A stretch of DNA of 16,994 bases from Carex sylvatica. Taxonomy: Eukaryota; Streptophyta; Magnoliopsida; Poales; Cyperaceae. The notes beneath the pieces were generated by a model, which saw only the letters and a list, made by a program, of their open reading frames with translations, did no database searches and was not told where the DNA came from. The translations under genes were made by a program, and so were the position numbers. Every line of letters begins with the position of its first letter. The first letter of the stretch is position 1. Of this stretch, positions 8,080 through 16,819 are shown piece after piece. The stretch covers positions 1-16,994 of the forward strand of contig CAXKVR010000857.1 of NCBI GenBank assembly GCA_964058845.1. The letters are read 5' to 3'.

Positions 8080-9016
8080 TTATTGAACTTAACCGCAGAA
8101 GTAATGATGTTTGTTAGTTTCGGTCATTTGTGTAAATGATGCATCAAGGTCTGAAGTCATTGGGTTTTTTGTGTGCATGATTCTCTTTTAAGTTCTCTCC
8201 CTTTTTACTATAGAATTTGGGCATTTTGTTTGCGATTGTATTTGTACAGTAATTGTAAATATACACAGGGCTAGAGATCAGTGTGGTTCATTTTTTTAAT
8301 TTATTGACCACTTCACTCAATACAAAATTAATTCAAAATTTTAAAATTTTTGTATTTAGATACATCATTTATAAAGTAGATCGGTTTCAATAGTTGAGAT
8401 TCGTCGTTTAAAACCAATTCAATAAGTTTTAGAATTAAATTCGCAAAATAAATTTGATAAATTTAAAAACACCCTAATTCTATTAAATAATAATGATATT
8501 GGTAATTTGGTATACTGGGTCATCCAACGTAATCACACAAGTCACATATAATTAGAACCGTTAGGTCTTAATAAAATGGTAAAATAATGAATAAATTAAC
8601 TTAAATTATGAAAAATAGTTAAACGTGAGAAACGTGACCGGTTATGTTTGGACATAACACGCGAGTCACGGTGTGACTCGTGTGCCGTGACTAACTCTTG
8701 ATATTTTGGTCATGGCATGGATCACTGTTCACTTAATTACAGCATAGTATGGTACGAAATCAAAATTACAGCGTATTAGTTATGACACAGTATATTTTTT
8801 TCACACTACATCTCAGTTTCTTTTAAATTTTATTTTAATAATTGAATCTGACAATCTGTAACTCTTCATAGAAACACAAGATTCATGGCACTGTACGAAG
8901 TCCGTGGTTCTAGAAGAATCCTTCAAAACTAAAAAAAAAATGCGATCTGACTTTATTTGATTTTGATCTTTAGTTATTATAGTTGATCTGATATCACTTT
9001 TTGATGGCTATGAATG
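8080..9016. other. PLD 3' region and AT-rich intergenic DNA
   Basis: The first 200 bp or so should hold the PLD 3' UTR. There is no canonical AATAAA close to the stop; AT-rich words such as TTGTAAATATA near 8255 could serve as weak plant poly(A) signals. The rest has no coding sign apart from a hairpin cluster at 8641-8692. Confidence 0.5.
8641..8692. repeat. Cluster of overlapping perfect hairpins
   Basis: Three inverted repeats pack into 52 bp. GTTATGT/ACATAAC (8641-8647 with 8652-8658) is perfect. GAGTCAC/GTGACTC (8663-8669 with 8673-8679) has a 3-base loop and extends to ACAC/GTGT with a 2-base bulge. AGTCACGG/CCGTGACT (8664-8671 with 8685-8692) uses the same left arm. The last two are mutually exclusive folds. 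Confidence 0.75.
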
Positions 9017-9185
9017 CGTATCCTCTGAGATATCTCAACTTTTGCGTGACCGACGTGTCCAGTGCCTATTCGGGGGATGATGTGGGGTTAGTATTATGTG
9101 TGATTTGAGATTCGTGCAGAACGTATTTAAACTGTTGGGATTTTTCATAAAGTCACGCAAAGTTTGAGATATCTCAGAGGATACG
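9017..9185. mobile_element. Foldback MITE with 34-bp inverted repeats
   Basis: The arms at 9017-9050 and 9152-9185 are reverse complements at 32 of 34 positions. They begin CGTATCCTCTGAGATATC and include the 10-bp palindrome GAGATATCTC. The 101-bp interior is non-coding. The immediate flanks (GAATG and AACTC) show no convincing target duplication, so superfamily is undetermined and the true ends could lie slightly further out or in. Confidence 0.65.
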
Positions 9186-9222
9186 AACTCAGATGCACAG
9201 TCGGTCGGTCGATGGTGGAGCC

Positions 9223-9845
9223 TAGAGCTGTGCTCTCGGACCGGGTTCGGGCGGATCGGGTTTATCCGGGGTCGGGTACGGGTTTGGGTCGGGTACGGGT
9301 AGGTCGGGTAAACGGGTATCTCGGGGCGGGTATACTCGGGTATAATTTTCAAAAACCGTACCCGACCCGAGTTTTACCCGTGCCCGTGGTACCCGGCACG
9401 GGTAGGGCGGTCCGGGTCGGGTACCCGTTTTTTTTTTTTTTTTTTTTTTTTTCTGTTTTTTTTCTGTTTTTTTTTTTTTTTAGGCGGCAAATTCGAAATT
9501 TCAAAAAAATTTGAATTTTTTCGAATTTTTTTGAATTTTTTCTGAATTTTTTTGAATTTTTTTTGAATTTTTTTGAATTTTTTTGAATTTTTTTGAATTT
9601 TTTAACGAGTACGGGTCGGGTACGGGGTCGGGTACAGGTCGGGTACGGGTCGGGTCGGGTCGGACTTAAATCGGACCGGGTTTGGTCGGGTTTTAAACCA
9701 AAAAATCGTACCCTACCCGTTTTTTACCCGTACCCGTGTACCCGTTTACCCGACCCATACCCGGGCTCGGGCACGGGTAACCCGGGTAACGGGCACGGGC
9801 GGGTACGGGTCGGGTCCGACCCGGGCGGGTAAAAGCAAACCACTA
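9223..9845. mobile_element. hAT MITE 2, CCCG-rich, with 8-bp target duplication
   Basis: GTGGAGCC flanks the element perfectly at 9215-9222 and 9846-9853. The ends are TAGAGCTGTGCTCT and, reverse complemented, TAGTGGTTTGCTTT (10 of 14 match). Subterminal blocks of GGGTAC, GGGTCGGGT and CCCGTACCCG surround an AT-rich middle with TTTGAATTTT repeats. It shares layout and TIR type with the elements at 3182 and 16072, but its core is shorter and different. No transposase is encoded. Confidence 0.85.
9506..9603. repeat. TTTTTTTGAA tandem repeat
   Basis: About nine units of roughly 10-12 bp, GAATTTTTTT with varying T number, form the core of hAT MITE 2. This is simple-sequence expansion without coding potential. 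Confidence 0.75.
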
Positions 9846-9853
9846 GTGGAGCC

Positions 9854-10718
9854 ACATAAAAGGTACCTTTGGTTATTTTTTTTTCAAATATATGTTATAA
9901 TTGGAAAAAAAAAGTTTTTTTAAAAATATACTAAAGATTGAACAATTATAAAATTATCCCACATCCTAATATTTTTTTCGAAATATGCTTTTGTTTTATA
10001 TTTTTGTCTAAAATTTAGAAAATATACATAATATTAAAAATAATTATATAGCATGTTTGACACAAAATAATAAACGCTAAATGCTCTGAACCCAAAGTAA
10101 TAAAATTTGATCATTTGTCATTTTTCATGATTCAAAATTTCGACCGTAATTATAGAATCTAGATCCACATTTTTGCAAAATATCAACGGTCGGAGTTTAA
10201 AAGTGCAGCTGTAGTTTTAAAGCACGATGAAAATTTAAAATTTCAGTAGTTTTGCTAAATGTTTCAATTTGAATGCGACCTTAACCTAAAATTGGGCGGG
10301 CACGCGCGCGCGCCTCCAAATTTTGCAAGGAAAGAAGAAACAAAAATGCTGTAAAGAAGGTCAAATCTGTTGCTTTAAGTTGATAAGTGTTTGTAATCAT
10401 GTAACGAGTCACTCATCTGATATACTATATGCCAATATAGTAACCATTAGCTCGATGTACAGGTTTCAAGTTAATACTCGACGTAGACTATCAGAAACCA
10501 ACAAAACCCTTGTTTGATCCCAAATCCTCTGAGGTAAACTAATATTTCTGTTTAGATCCGGATCGTCTGATCAGAATCAGGACAATTCGGTTCTGATCGG
10601 TCGGTCCGTATCGAAAAATAAATAATCTGTTACCTATGTGAATTAATTCGTGTGTTGCTCTTACAGTCTTACTGAAATCCAGAGCCGCTCTCTCCAGTGT
10701 TTTACAGTGTAACGAGAA
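9854..10718. other. Intergenic DNA and RECA3 upstream region
   Basis: The left part is AT-rich and without genes. A CGACCGT/ACGGTCG inverted pair lies near 10141-10195. A short CG run (CACGCGCGCGCGCC) occurs at about 10300-10314. Nearer the gene, GATCAGAA at 10569-10576 pairs with TTCTGATC at 10591-10598, and an AT-rich AAAATAAATAAT near 10614-10626 is the best TATA-like candidate. The start codon context is ACGAGAAATGAG. Promoter elements here are guesses. Confidence 0.4.
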
Positions 10719-13700
10719 ATGAGAGCCCTAATACGAGCTCTCCGCCTCTCCTCCTCTCTTCTCCGGCCGCCTCTTAACGCCGCCTCCGGAGAGAGGCTTC
10801 TCTCGTCTCCTCCGCCTCCCAGTTTTATCTCTGGGGTGAGTTCCACGTTTATTCTCTTTTTAATGTTTCAATTTTTCTTTCTCCGATTTTTTGTAGTTGC
10901 CAAATCATACCCTTCGATAAAATTGGAGGAGATCTTTCCTGTTTTTGACAATATTTTTGCTTTTCTTGGTTTTATAGGAGGAGATGGCAAAACCAGTGTC
11001 TCCATTTTGGTCCAGAATTCAGTTTTTATCTTCGACAGGTACACCGTCTATTTTTATATGTATTTAATTCTTCTTTGCCAAACATCAGATTTGCATTCAA
11101 GGTTGTAGAGCCTAATTTGAGCTTTCTTTTATACCGTAGTAATAGTAAGCTTTCAATTTACCAGAATTTTCCAGTCCCTTTCTTGCTCCCATTTAATTTG
11201 GGGGCGATTTTACTTGAGTTGAATTGCAATATATTCATGTTTCTGCGGTTCAATTTTGTGGGTTGGATTTTGTTGGTCCCGAGGGTTTTACAGAATAAGA
11301 CTCGAATCAAATTATGCTGCATACCAAAGTATTGCAAGAGAGAATTGTTTTGTGCACTTATTTTGCTAGATGCAAGTACCAACTAAGAGTAGAATGGTAC
11401 AACTACTTAATTACAACTTTTAATCATGAAATAACTTAATTTGTCTGCTCTTGTTCTTTACGGGCAAATTAATTAAATCCTGTGGAGGTCAGCTTTATAA
11501 TAGATATAGGAGATCTTAGAATTTTACTACTATCACTTAATCATTGGGGCTGAGGCAGGAATCAGAGGTCTGTATGTAGTAGCAATTAGGGTTAGTATAA
11601 CTTTTAATGCACGGATCTATGTGCTTAAATTGTGGGTTTACAGTTTGAAATTTCTAAACCTGTTGTTCCAACCCAATTACATTGCTTAAAAGGTCTGAGC
11701 ACACGATTCTTTTTGTTTGTTTTAATTTATGGTTTCCTGATTGAAGTAGTGCAACATGAGACCTCTGATGATTCTTCTTACTAGATTAAAAAGCCAACAA
11801 CCAATGACACGTGGTACATGAGCTGTAACTTAGATACCGTTTCTTAGTGTGTTTTTCACATAAGCCCTTTATTTCAGCTGATGCACATCTAGAGTACGAA
11901 AAGGATCACCTTTTGGATGATGATGTGGCGACCAAAAAAGATTCATCTCTCAACTTCGCATTATCTCAACTTGCATGTGATTTCGACAGAGAATCAAATC
12001 TGACTTTGAACAGATTCTTTTGCACAAGGTACACTTCAGTCATCTCCACTGGTTCTCTTAAACTTGATCAAGCTCTTGGCATTGGAGGGCTGCCAAAGGT
12101 ATAGTTTTAACCCTTTTAATGGAAAGTGCTTATGTTTCTAATATTTGCTTACAGAGATTGTGGCGAAAAGTCTATTACAACTTGATTCGATCAATAAGCA
12201 ATAGATGAGCTGAAGAAATTAAACTTATGAAAAAAATAATAAAAATTGTGGTAAAGGTTGAATTGAGCAAATAAATAGATAAAAATTATTTTGGATGCTA
12301 TTTTGATAGCAAAGGAAACCAAAACTGCATCTAAAACCGAGTTGTGCTATTTTTTAGATGCTCTCAACTGCAATTTTGATACATTTTTTGTGTTTACAGG
12401 GGAGAATGGTTGAAATTTTTGGGAAAGAGGCTTGCGGCAAAACTACTCTTGCTCTTCACATCATAAGAGAAGCTCAGAAGAGTGGAGGTACATAACCTAT
12501 ATCAATTACACAAGATGAAATGTTAAAAGGAAGAAAAATACCATGCCTTTTTTCAGAATTACCAGTATTATTATCCTGTTTCTTTTCTATTATCTGAATG
12601 GAATCTCCGACGACTATTTGATATAGCCCGAAGCCCAACATAATTTTTAGTTTTATTAGAGCTTTGACAATCGGAAAAAAGAAAATAATTTACTTGGTAG
12701 CTAATCTAACAATTGGTTTGTTGTGTCAGTTTCAAATATGACATATTTTGAGTTGAAATAAGAATGGTAATTGAAATATTGTTGTCATTTCATAAATCAT
12801 TGTTTTGCCACATGCTCCCTCTTTATTTTTCCATTTTGTTTTACAGGATGTTGCGCATATATAGATGCAGAGAATGCATTCAACCCTTACTTTGCTGAAG
12901 ATATAGGTGTAGATACTGAAAAGCTTCTCATCACTCATCCGGTTTGTGCTGAAAGTTCATTAAGCATAGTTAATACTTTGATTAACACCGAGTCGGTTGA
13001 TGTGATAGTTGTCGACAGTGTAAGCTCTATCCTACAATTCCCCATTTATTAATCAACCTTTCTGTACTGAATTAATCTGTTTCATTTCTTTTTTTGTACT
13101 TGCATTTAGAGATTATGTTAGTTTTTGGTTTCAAATTGTTTTAAATTTTACCTTTGCGCGCAAACTTAATGTATCAAACTAACAAGAGAGTAGAATTACA
13201 AATAAAATAGATCAATTAAATTTTTTGTTGTAAAGGAACAAAACTTGTAAACTTGAACTTTGTATTGAGAATTGAATTTAGATTGAGCATCATATGTTCT
13301 CTTGCATCTACTTACTGCATTGAGTTATCTTGGATTTATTTAAAATGGAACTGATTTGTTTTTCCTCTCTGAATTTTTTGTTTATTGCGAAAATAGGTTG
13401 CAGCACTCGTACCACAAGCAGAGATTTGTGGTACACTAGACATGAATTTAGAGGAAACACAATCTCTGCTCATGACAAAGGCTCTTCGAAAAATCCAATG
13501 TTCGCTAGGCCGCTCTCAATGTATTGTCATTTTTGTTAATCAGGTATTCTGTAAACAAAATTTCTACCAAAGAGTGAGGCTATGGTAATATGCATATTAC
13601 GGACCAGGCTGTACTATGGATCCATATCTCTATTTTGAAAGTTCAAACAGTCGATTGGAACCGTGAACATGATCTCCATATGAAACTTTACTTGCTGACC

Positions 13701-15387
13701 AAATTTTACATTTTTAAAATTTTTTTTACTATTTTTTTAGATAGGTAGAAAATCACTCATTGTGGATGGTCCAGAATTTTCAAATATCTATTTAAAAAAA
13801 ATAGTAAACAAATTCTAAAAAATGTAAAATTTGGTCTGCAGGTACATTTTCATATGAAGATGATGTTGAACGGTTCAGATCGACTATTTGAACTTAAAAA
13901 ATGAAGATACGAGTCCATAGTGCGGTCCTCTATGTAATATGCATAGTACCATAGCCTCATTCTTCTACCAAATTGAATTTATGTGCAAATCACAGCCAAT
14001 TTTCTTTTTATTACTACCAAATTCACCACTTGTGTTTATCCTTGAGTTCAGTACTATAAGTTTGCCTTTTTCTTGTACTTTTTTTTAATTGCATTATGTC
14101 CTAATTGGACTATTTCAGAATCAGCTTTGACTCTACTTCTAATAACTTTTAATTTGTTAAAAGGTAATTGAGCATAAACTATGCCAAGGTAATTTAGTTT
14201 GTAGTTTCTGAAATTGCACAAACATTGTATCAAACAACTTTCTGGAGTTTTAAGTGAAATGATCTTGTCATTATTTATTTAATGTTACTGGTGTTTTTCG
14301 GAAGTATTTGCAAATTAACCTGGAAAGTTAGATGTTAGCTGCAGTTATACAATAATCCAGTGTAATTTGCCGAGTGAGCTGCATATATTTTTAAGTGTTA
14401 TTTATTTTACACAATGATCTCAGTATGAACAGAGGCCAATTTTCTATAGACAAATTAATGATTTGAACAAATTGATGAAAACAAAGTTAATCTTGGTCAT
14501 GCAGGTTAGAGAAAAACCTAAATCATACCTGTCTGCAGAGGAGGTAACCTGTGGTGGAAATGCACTAAAATTCTATGCGGCTGTTCGATTGAGAATCTCC
14601 AGAAGAGGTTTAATACAAACTAATGATAAGGTACTTATTCTCGAAGTTAAATAAGAAAAGGAGCGGATCTAGGTATAGCCTAGGGGGTGCTTAGCCACCC
14701 CAATGATTCCAATTTTTTTAATCATGTATATTGAAATTTAAGTGAATTTTCATTTTTCTTAAAGTTTTTTCAGCCTCCTATACTACATGTGTGCTTATAG
14801 TCTAGTGGTTAGAATTTCATTTAGTGGTTGTCGGGACTTGGGTTTAAATCCCAGTGACCACATATTATGTACTTGCACATATTATGCATTTTACGTTTCA
14901 GCCCCTCTTATCTAAATTTTTCTAGTTCTGCCCCTGAATAAGAACTGACTGGATTTTAATGTGCTATGTTTCCTCTTGCAAAAAGGAACAAAACATATGC
15001 ACAAAAGTGACACTCCAGAGAAAATGAAACGTTCTGTAAAAATATTTTACTCTTTTGCTGATGTATGATATTCTACTCAAAATTTAACAGGTCACTGGAA
15101 TTAACATAGCAGTACAAGTGATAAAGAATAAGTTATCCCCTGCTATGAAGAAAGCTGAACTTGAGATTGGATTTGGTACTGGAATTCGCCGTGAGGCTGA
15201 GCTACTGGAGATGGCCGGTGCGCATGGAGTCATAATGAGAGAAGAAAATGGAGACAGCTATTATTGGATAAATGGAGAACGTTTCAAAGATAAGCATGAG
15301 GCTGAATCCTACTTAGCTAGAAATAGTGACATTTGTGATGAGCTTATGTGTACCTTAAGGAAACAATTATTTGAGAAGGCAACTTGA
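10719..15387 (+). CDS. RECA3: Organellar (mitochondrial) RecA recombinase, RECA3-like, eight exons
   Basis: Exons are 10719-10835, 10978-11038, 11878-12098, 12400-12487, 12847-13019, 13397-13543, 14505-14630 and 15091-15387. All have GT-AG borders and join in frame to 409 residues. RecA forms ATP-dependent filaments on single-stranded DNA and drives strand exchange; plant RECA3 acts in mitochondria to limit recombination between short repeats (family knowledge). The first ~38 residues, rich in Arg/Ser/Leu/Pro and without acids until residue 25, fit a mitochondrial presequence. Visible motifs are the RecA start [20 protein letters not shown], Walker [10 protein letters not shown] (141-149), DAEN with the catalytic Glu171, Walker B VDVIVVDS (213-220), the switch Gln269, loop L2 (about 270-288) ending CGGNALKFY, and the VQVIKNKL C-domain entry. 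The bacterial acidic tail is absent, as in RECA3. Choosing RECA3 over RECA2 rests on remembered L2 and C-terminal similarity. Confidence 0.9.
11039..11877 (+). other. RECA3 intron 2 (839 bp)
   Basis: This intron lies between the second presequence-region exon and the exon encoding the start of the RecA domain. It interrupts a codon after its first base (G|CT). I see no element with clear ends; open frames inside it are chance. Confidence 0.7.
13572..13962. mobile_element. Mutator-type MITE B in RECA3 intron 6, 10-bp target duplication
   Basis: TTCTACCAAA is perfectly duplicated at 13562-13571 and 13963-13972. The ends are GAGTGAGGCTATGG and, reverse complemented, GAATGAGGCTATGG. Inverted arms run inward through ATATGCATA, GGACC, ACTATGGA and the long CATATGAA... 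block; inner arms around AAATAGTAAA also pair, so the element folds on itself. It belongs to the same family as the element at 6189-6534. It lies in the intron 13544-14504, starting 28 bp after the splice donor. Confidence 0.9.
14658..14936. mobile_element. CAGGG-type hAT MITE in RECA3 intron 7, carrying a tRNA-like segment
   Basis: AATAAGAA is perfectly duplicated at 14650-14657 and 14937-14944 (8 bp, hAT-like). The ends AAGGAGCGGATCTAG and, reverse complemented, CAGGGGCAGAACTAG match at 11 of 15 positions; CAGGG is the Ac-type terminus. The interior holds Pol III-like A and B boxes. It lies in the intron 14631-15090, starting 27 bp after the donor. No protein is encoded. Confidence 0.8.
14798..14851 (+). 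promoter_or_regulatory. tRNA-like Pol III internal promoter (A and B boxes)
   Basis: TAGTCTAGTGG (14798-14808) fits the A-box pattern TRGYNNARYGG. GGTTTAAATCC (14841-14851) resembles the B box GGTTCGAATCC with a two-base change. The spacing of 32 bp is as in tRNA genes, and GGGATTT-type T-arm pairing (GGGTTTAAATCCC) is present. No full cloverleaf or acceptor stem is seen, so this is tRNA-derived or tRNA-like sequence inside a MITE, not a tRNA gene. Confidence 0.55.
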
Positions 15388-16063
15388 GATTCTTAGTTAC
15401 ACACTGCTCCGGTGGAAATTAGGAATAACGAAGAGTGAACCGCAAAGGATAAATAGAGCACCTGATGAAGAGAGGACAAATAAAAGAATGACTGTGACTA
15501 CTGACTACAACACGAATTGCTACACGGAGTGCCACATGGCAAGCATTACAAAAGAATTGATTGAAATGCTGAGTAATAAACATTTCCTTGTGCTTAGGTG
15601 AAAAGTACTGGAATGTGTGCTTTTATATTGGTGTAATATGTAATATAGGAGACCATTCTTTTATAGTAGTTGATCTTGATCAATTATTTACCTACAAGTG
15701 TTGTGATGTAATTAATTCATTTCTTGTACTGAAGATCTGATATTCTGTACTGTTCTCCATTTGCGTAATGTTAGAAATGGTGGACCATCTTTAGCAGTTT
15801 GAATTAAATCTATTAAAAGTGGACTATATACCTGGGCGCTCTTTGCAGGTAAGTTTCAATTTTCATGTAAAATTTTGGGAGTTCGATTCTAATTAGAAAA
15901 TCTTTTGGTTATGAAAAGTGCTCAGTTTAGACCTTAGATTCAAGCCCTTAAAGGAGAACATATAAATTTTTTTTTGTCTTCCCTTTCATTTATCTCTGCA
16001 TATTATATATATATTTGGTAACCTTCTCTTCTTTCTGAATCAATTTTATTGTAGTTTCTGATA
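15388..16063. other. RECA3 3' region and AT-rich spacer
   Basis: The first 200-350 bp are likely 3' UTR. The remainder is AT-rich with no gene or bounded element. A frame of about 76 codons beginning at 15371 overlaps the RECA3 end and has no recognisable features. Confidence 0.45.
15575..15580 (+). terminator. Candidate poly(A) signal for RECA3
   Basis: AATAAA lies 188 bp after the RECA3 stop codon, with T-rich DNA downstream. It is the nearest canonical signal; plant poly(A) signals are degenerate, so other sites are possible. Confidence 0.4.
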
Positions 16064-16071
16064 TCTTGTAT

Positions 16072-16637
16072 TAGTGATTTGCTCTCGGGTAGGGGTCGGG
16101 CGGGCCGGGCATATCCAGGGACGGGCACGGGTATCACGGGTAGACGGGTATCTCAAGTCGGGCATCATGGATTTTTAAAAAAAAAATCGTGCTCTGTCCG
16201 TCTTATATACGTGCCTGTTGTATCCTTGAGGAGCAGGACGGTCCGGATAGAGGCATATTTTTTTTTTCTGTTTTTTTTTTACAGTGTTGTACGAATATTA
16301 TTAGGTGTTTATAATTCGACTTTTAAAATCTAAATAGTTCAATATCAAATAGTGTGTATATATATACACATAAAATTATCAAATTACATCTTTATAATTC
16401 CTAAATAAATAAAATTTGTAACTTATATATAAAAATTATTCTTGCAAAAATTTGTATGTTTATTTGGCTATGTACAAATGTATTTATTTATTTATTTACA
16501 CGAGTCATTTTATTTTATTTTCAAATTCTCATTCTAATTATAGTTTCATAATTTATTTATATCTTGAAATTTTTAGTTTACATTTTAAATTAATAATATA
16601 TTTTCTAAACGTGCATTTTAAATTGATAATATATTTT
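16072..16637. mobile_element. hAT MITE 3, inverted relative of MITE 1, right end not found
   Basis: The left end TAGTGATTTGCTCTCGGGTA matches the TIR type of the other two CCCG-rich elements and is followed by GGGTCGGGC, GGGCACGGGTATCACGGG and similar repeats. From here to about 16637 it aligns with the reverse complement of the right two-thirds of the element at 3182-4417, including TACGAATAT, the GTTCAATATCAAATAGTG block, TTTACACGAGTCATTTTATT and two copies of a TGATAATATATTTT unit. The candidate target site is TCTTGTAT (16064-16071), but no second copy or right TIR appears. It may be truncated or continue past the window. Confidence 0.8.
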
Positions 16638-16751
16638 ATAAATCAAAATTACTAATTATTTTAAAACAATGTTGCTTAAATCAATTACTTTAAATATAAA
16701 TCAAAATTACTAATTATTTTAAAACAATGTTACTTAAATCAATTACTTTAA
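16638..16751. repeat. Direct repeat of about 57 bp, two copies
   Basis: Two adjacent, almost identical copies share ATCAAAATTACTAATTATTT, AAAACAATGTT and AAATCAATTACTTTAAA. They differ by at least one base (GTTGC versus GTTAC). They begin where similarity to hAT MITE 1 stops, so they may belong to a longer version of element 3 or to other AT-rich DNA. Confidence 0.75.
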
Positions 16752-16819
16752 AAGTCGATCTGAACTGTTAGATGCTTATAAGTCGATTTGAACCGTATAT
16801 GTATATGTATATATAATAT

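Noticed and set aside
9035..9352. Minus-strand open frame of 105 codons
   Set aside because: It runs from the foldback element into the hAT MITE repeat array; both parts are non-coding transposon sequence.
10323..10517. Small open frame of 64 codons upstream of RECA3
   Set aside because: It has no recognisable motif, an ordinary AT-rich composition and no supporting promoter or splice signals.
11075..11386. Open frames on both strands inside RECA3 intron 2
   Set aside because: They are hydrophobic chance frames in T-rich intron sequence, and the flanking exons join in frame without them.
14791..14860. A genuine tRNA gene
   Set aside because: Only A/B-box-like words are present; there is no acceptor stem or anticodon stem pairing that I can draw, and it lies inside a MITE.
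15371..15601. Open frame of 76 codons overlapping the RECA3 stop
   Set aside because: It overlaps the last codons in another frame, sits in the 3' UTR and shows no family signal.
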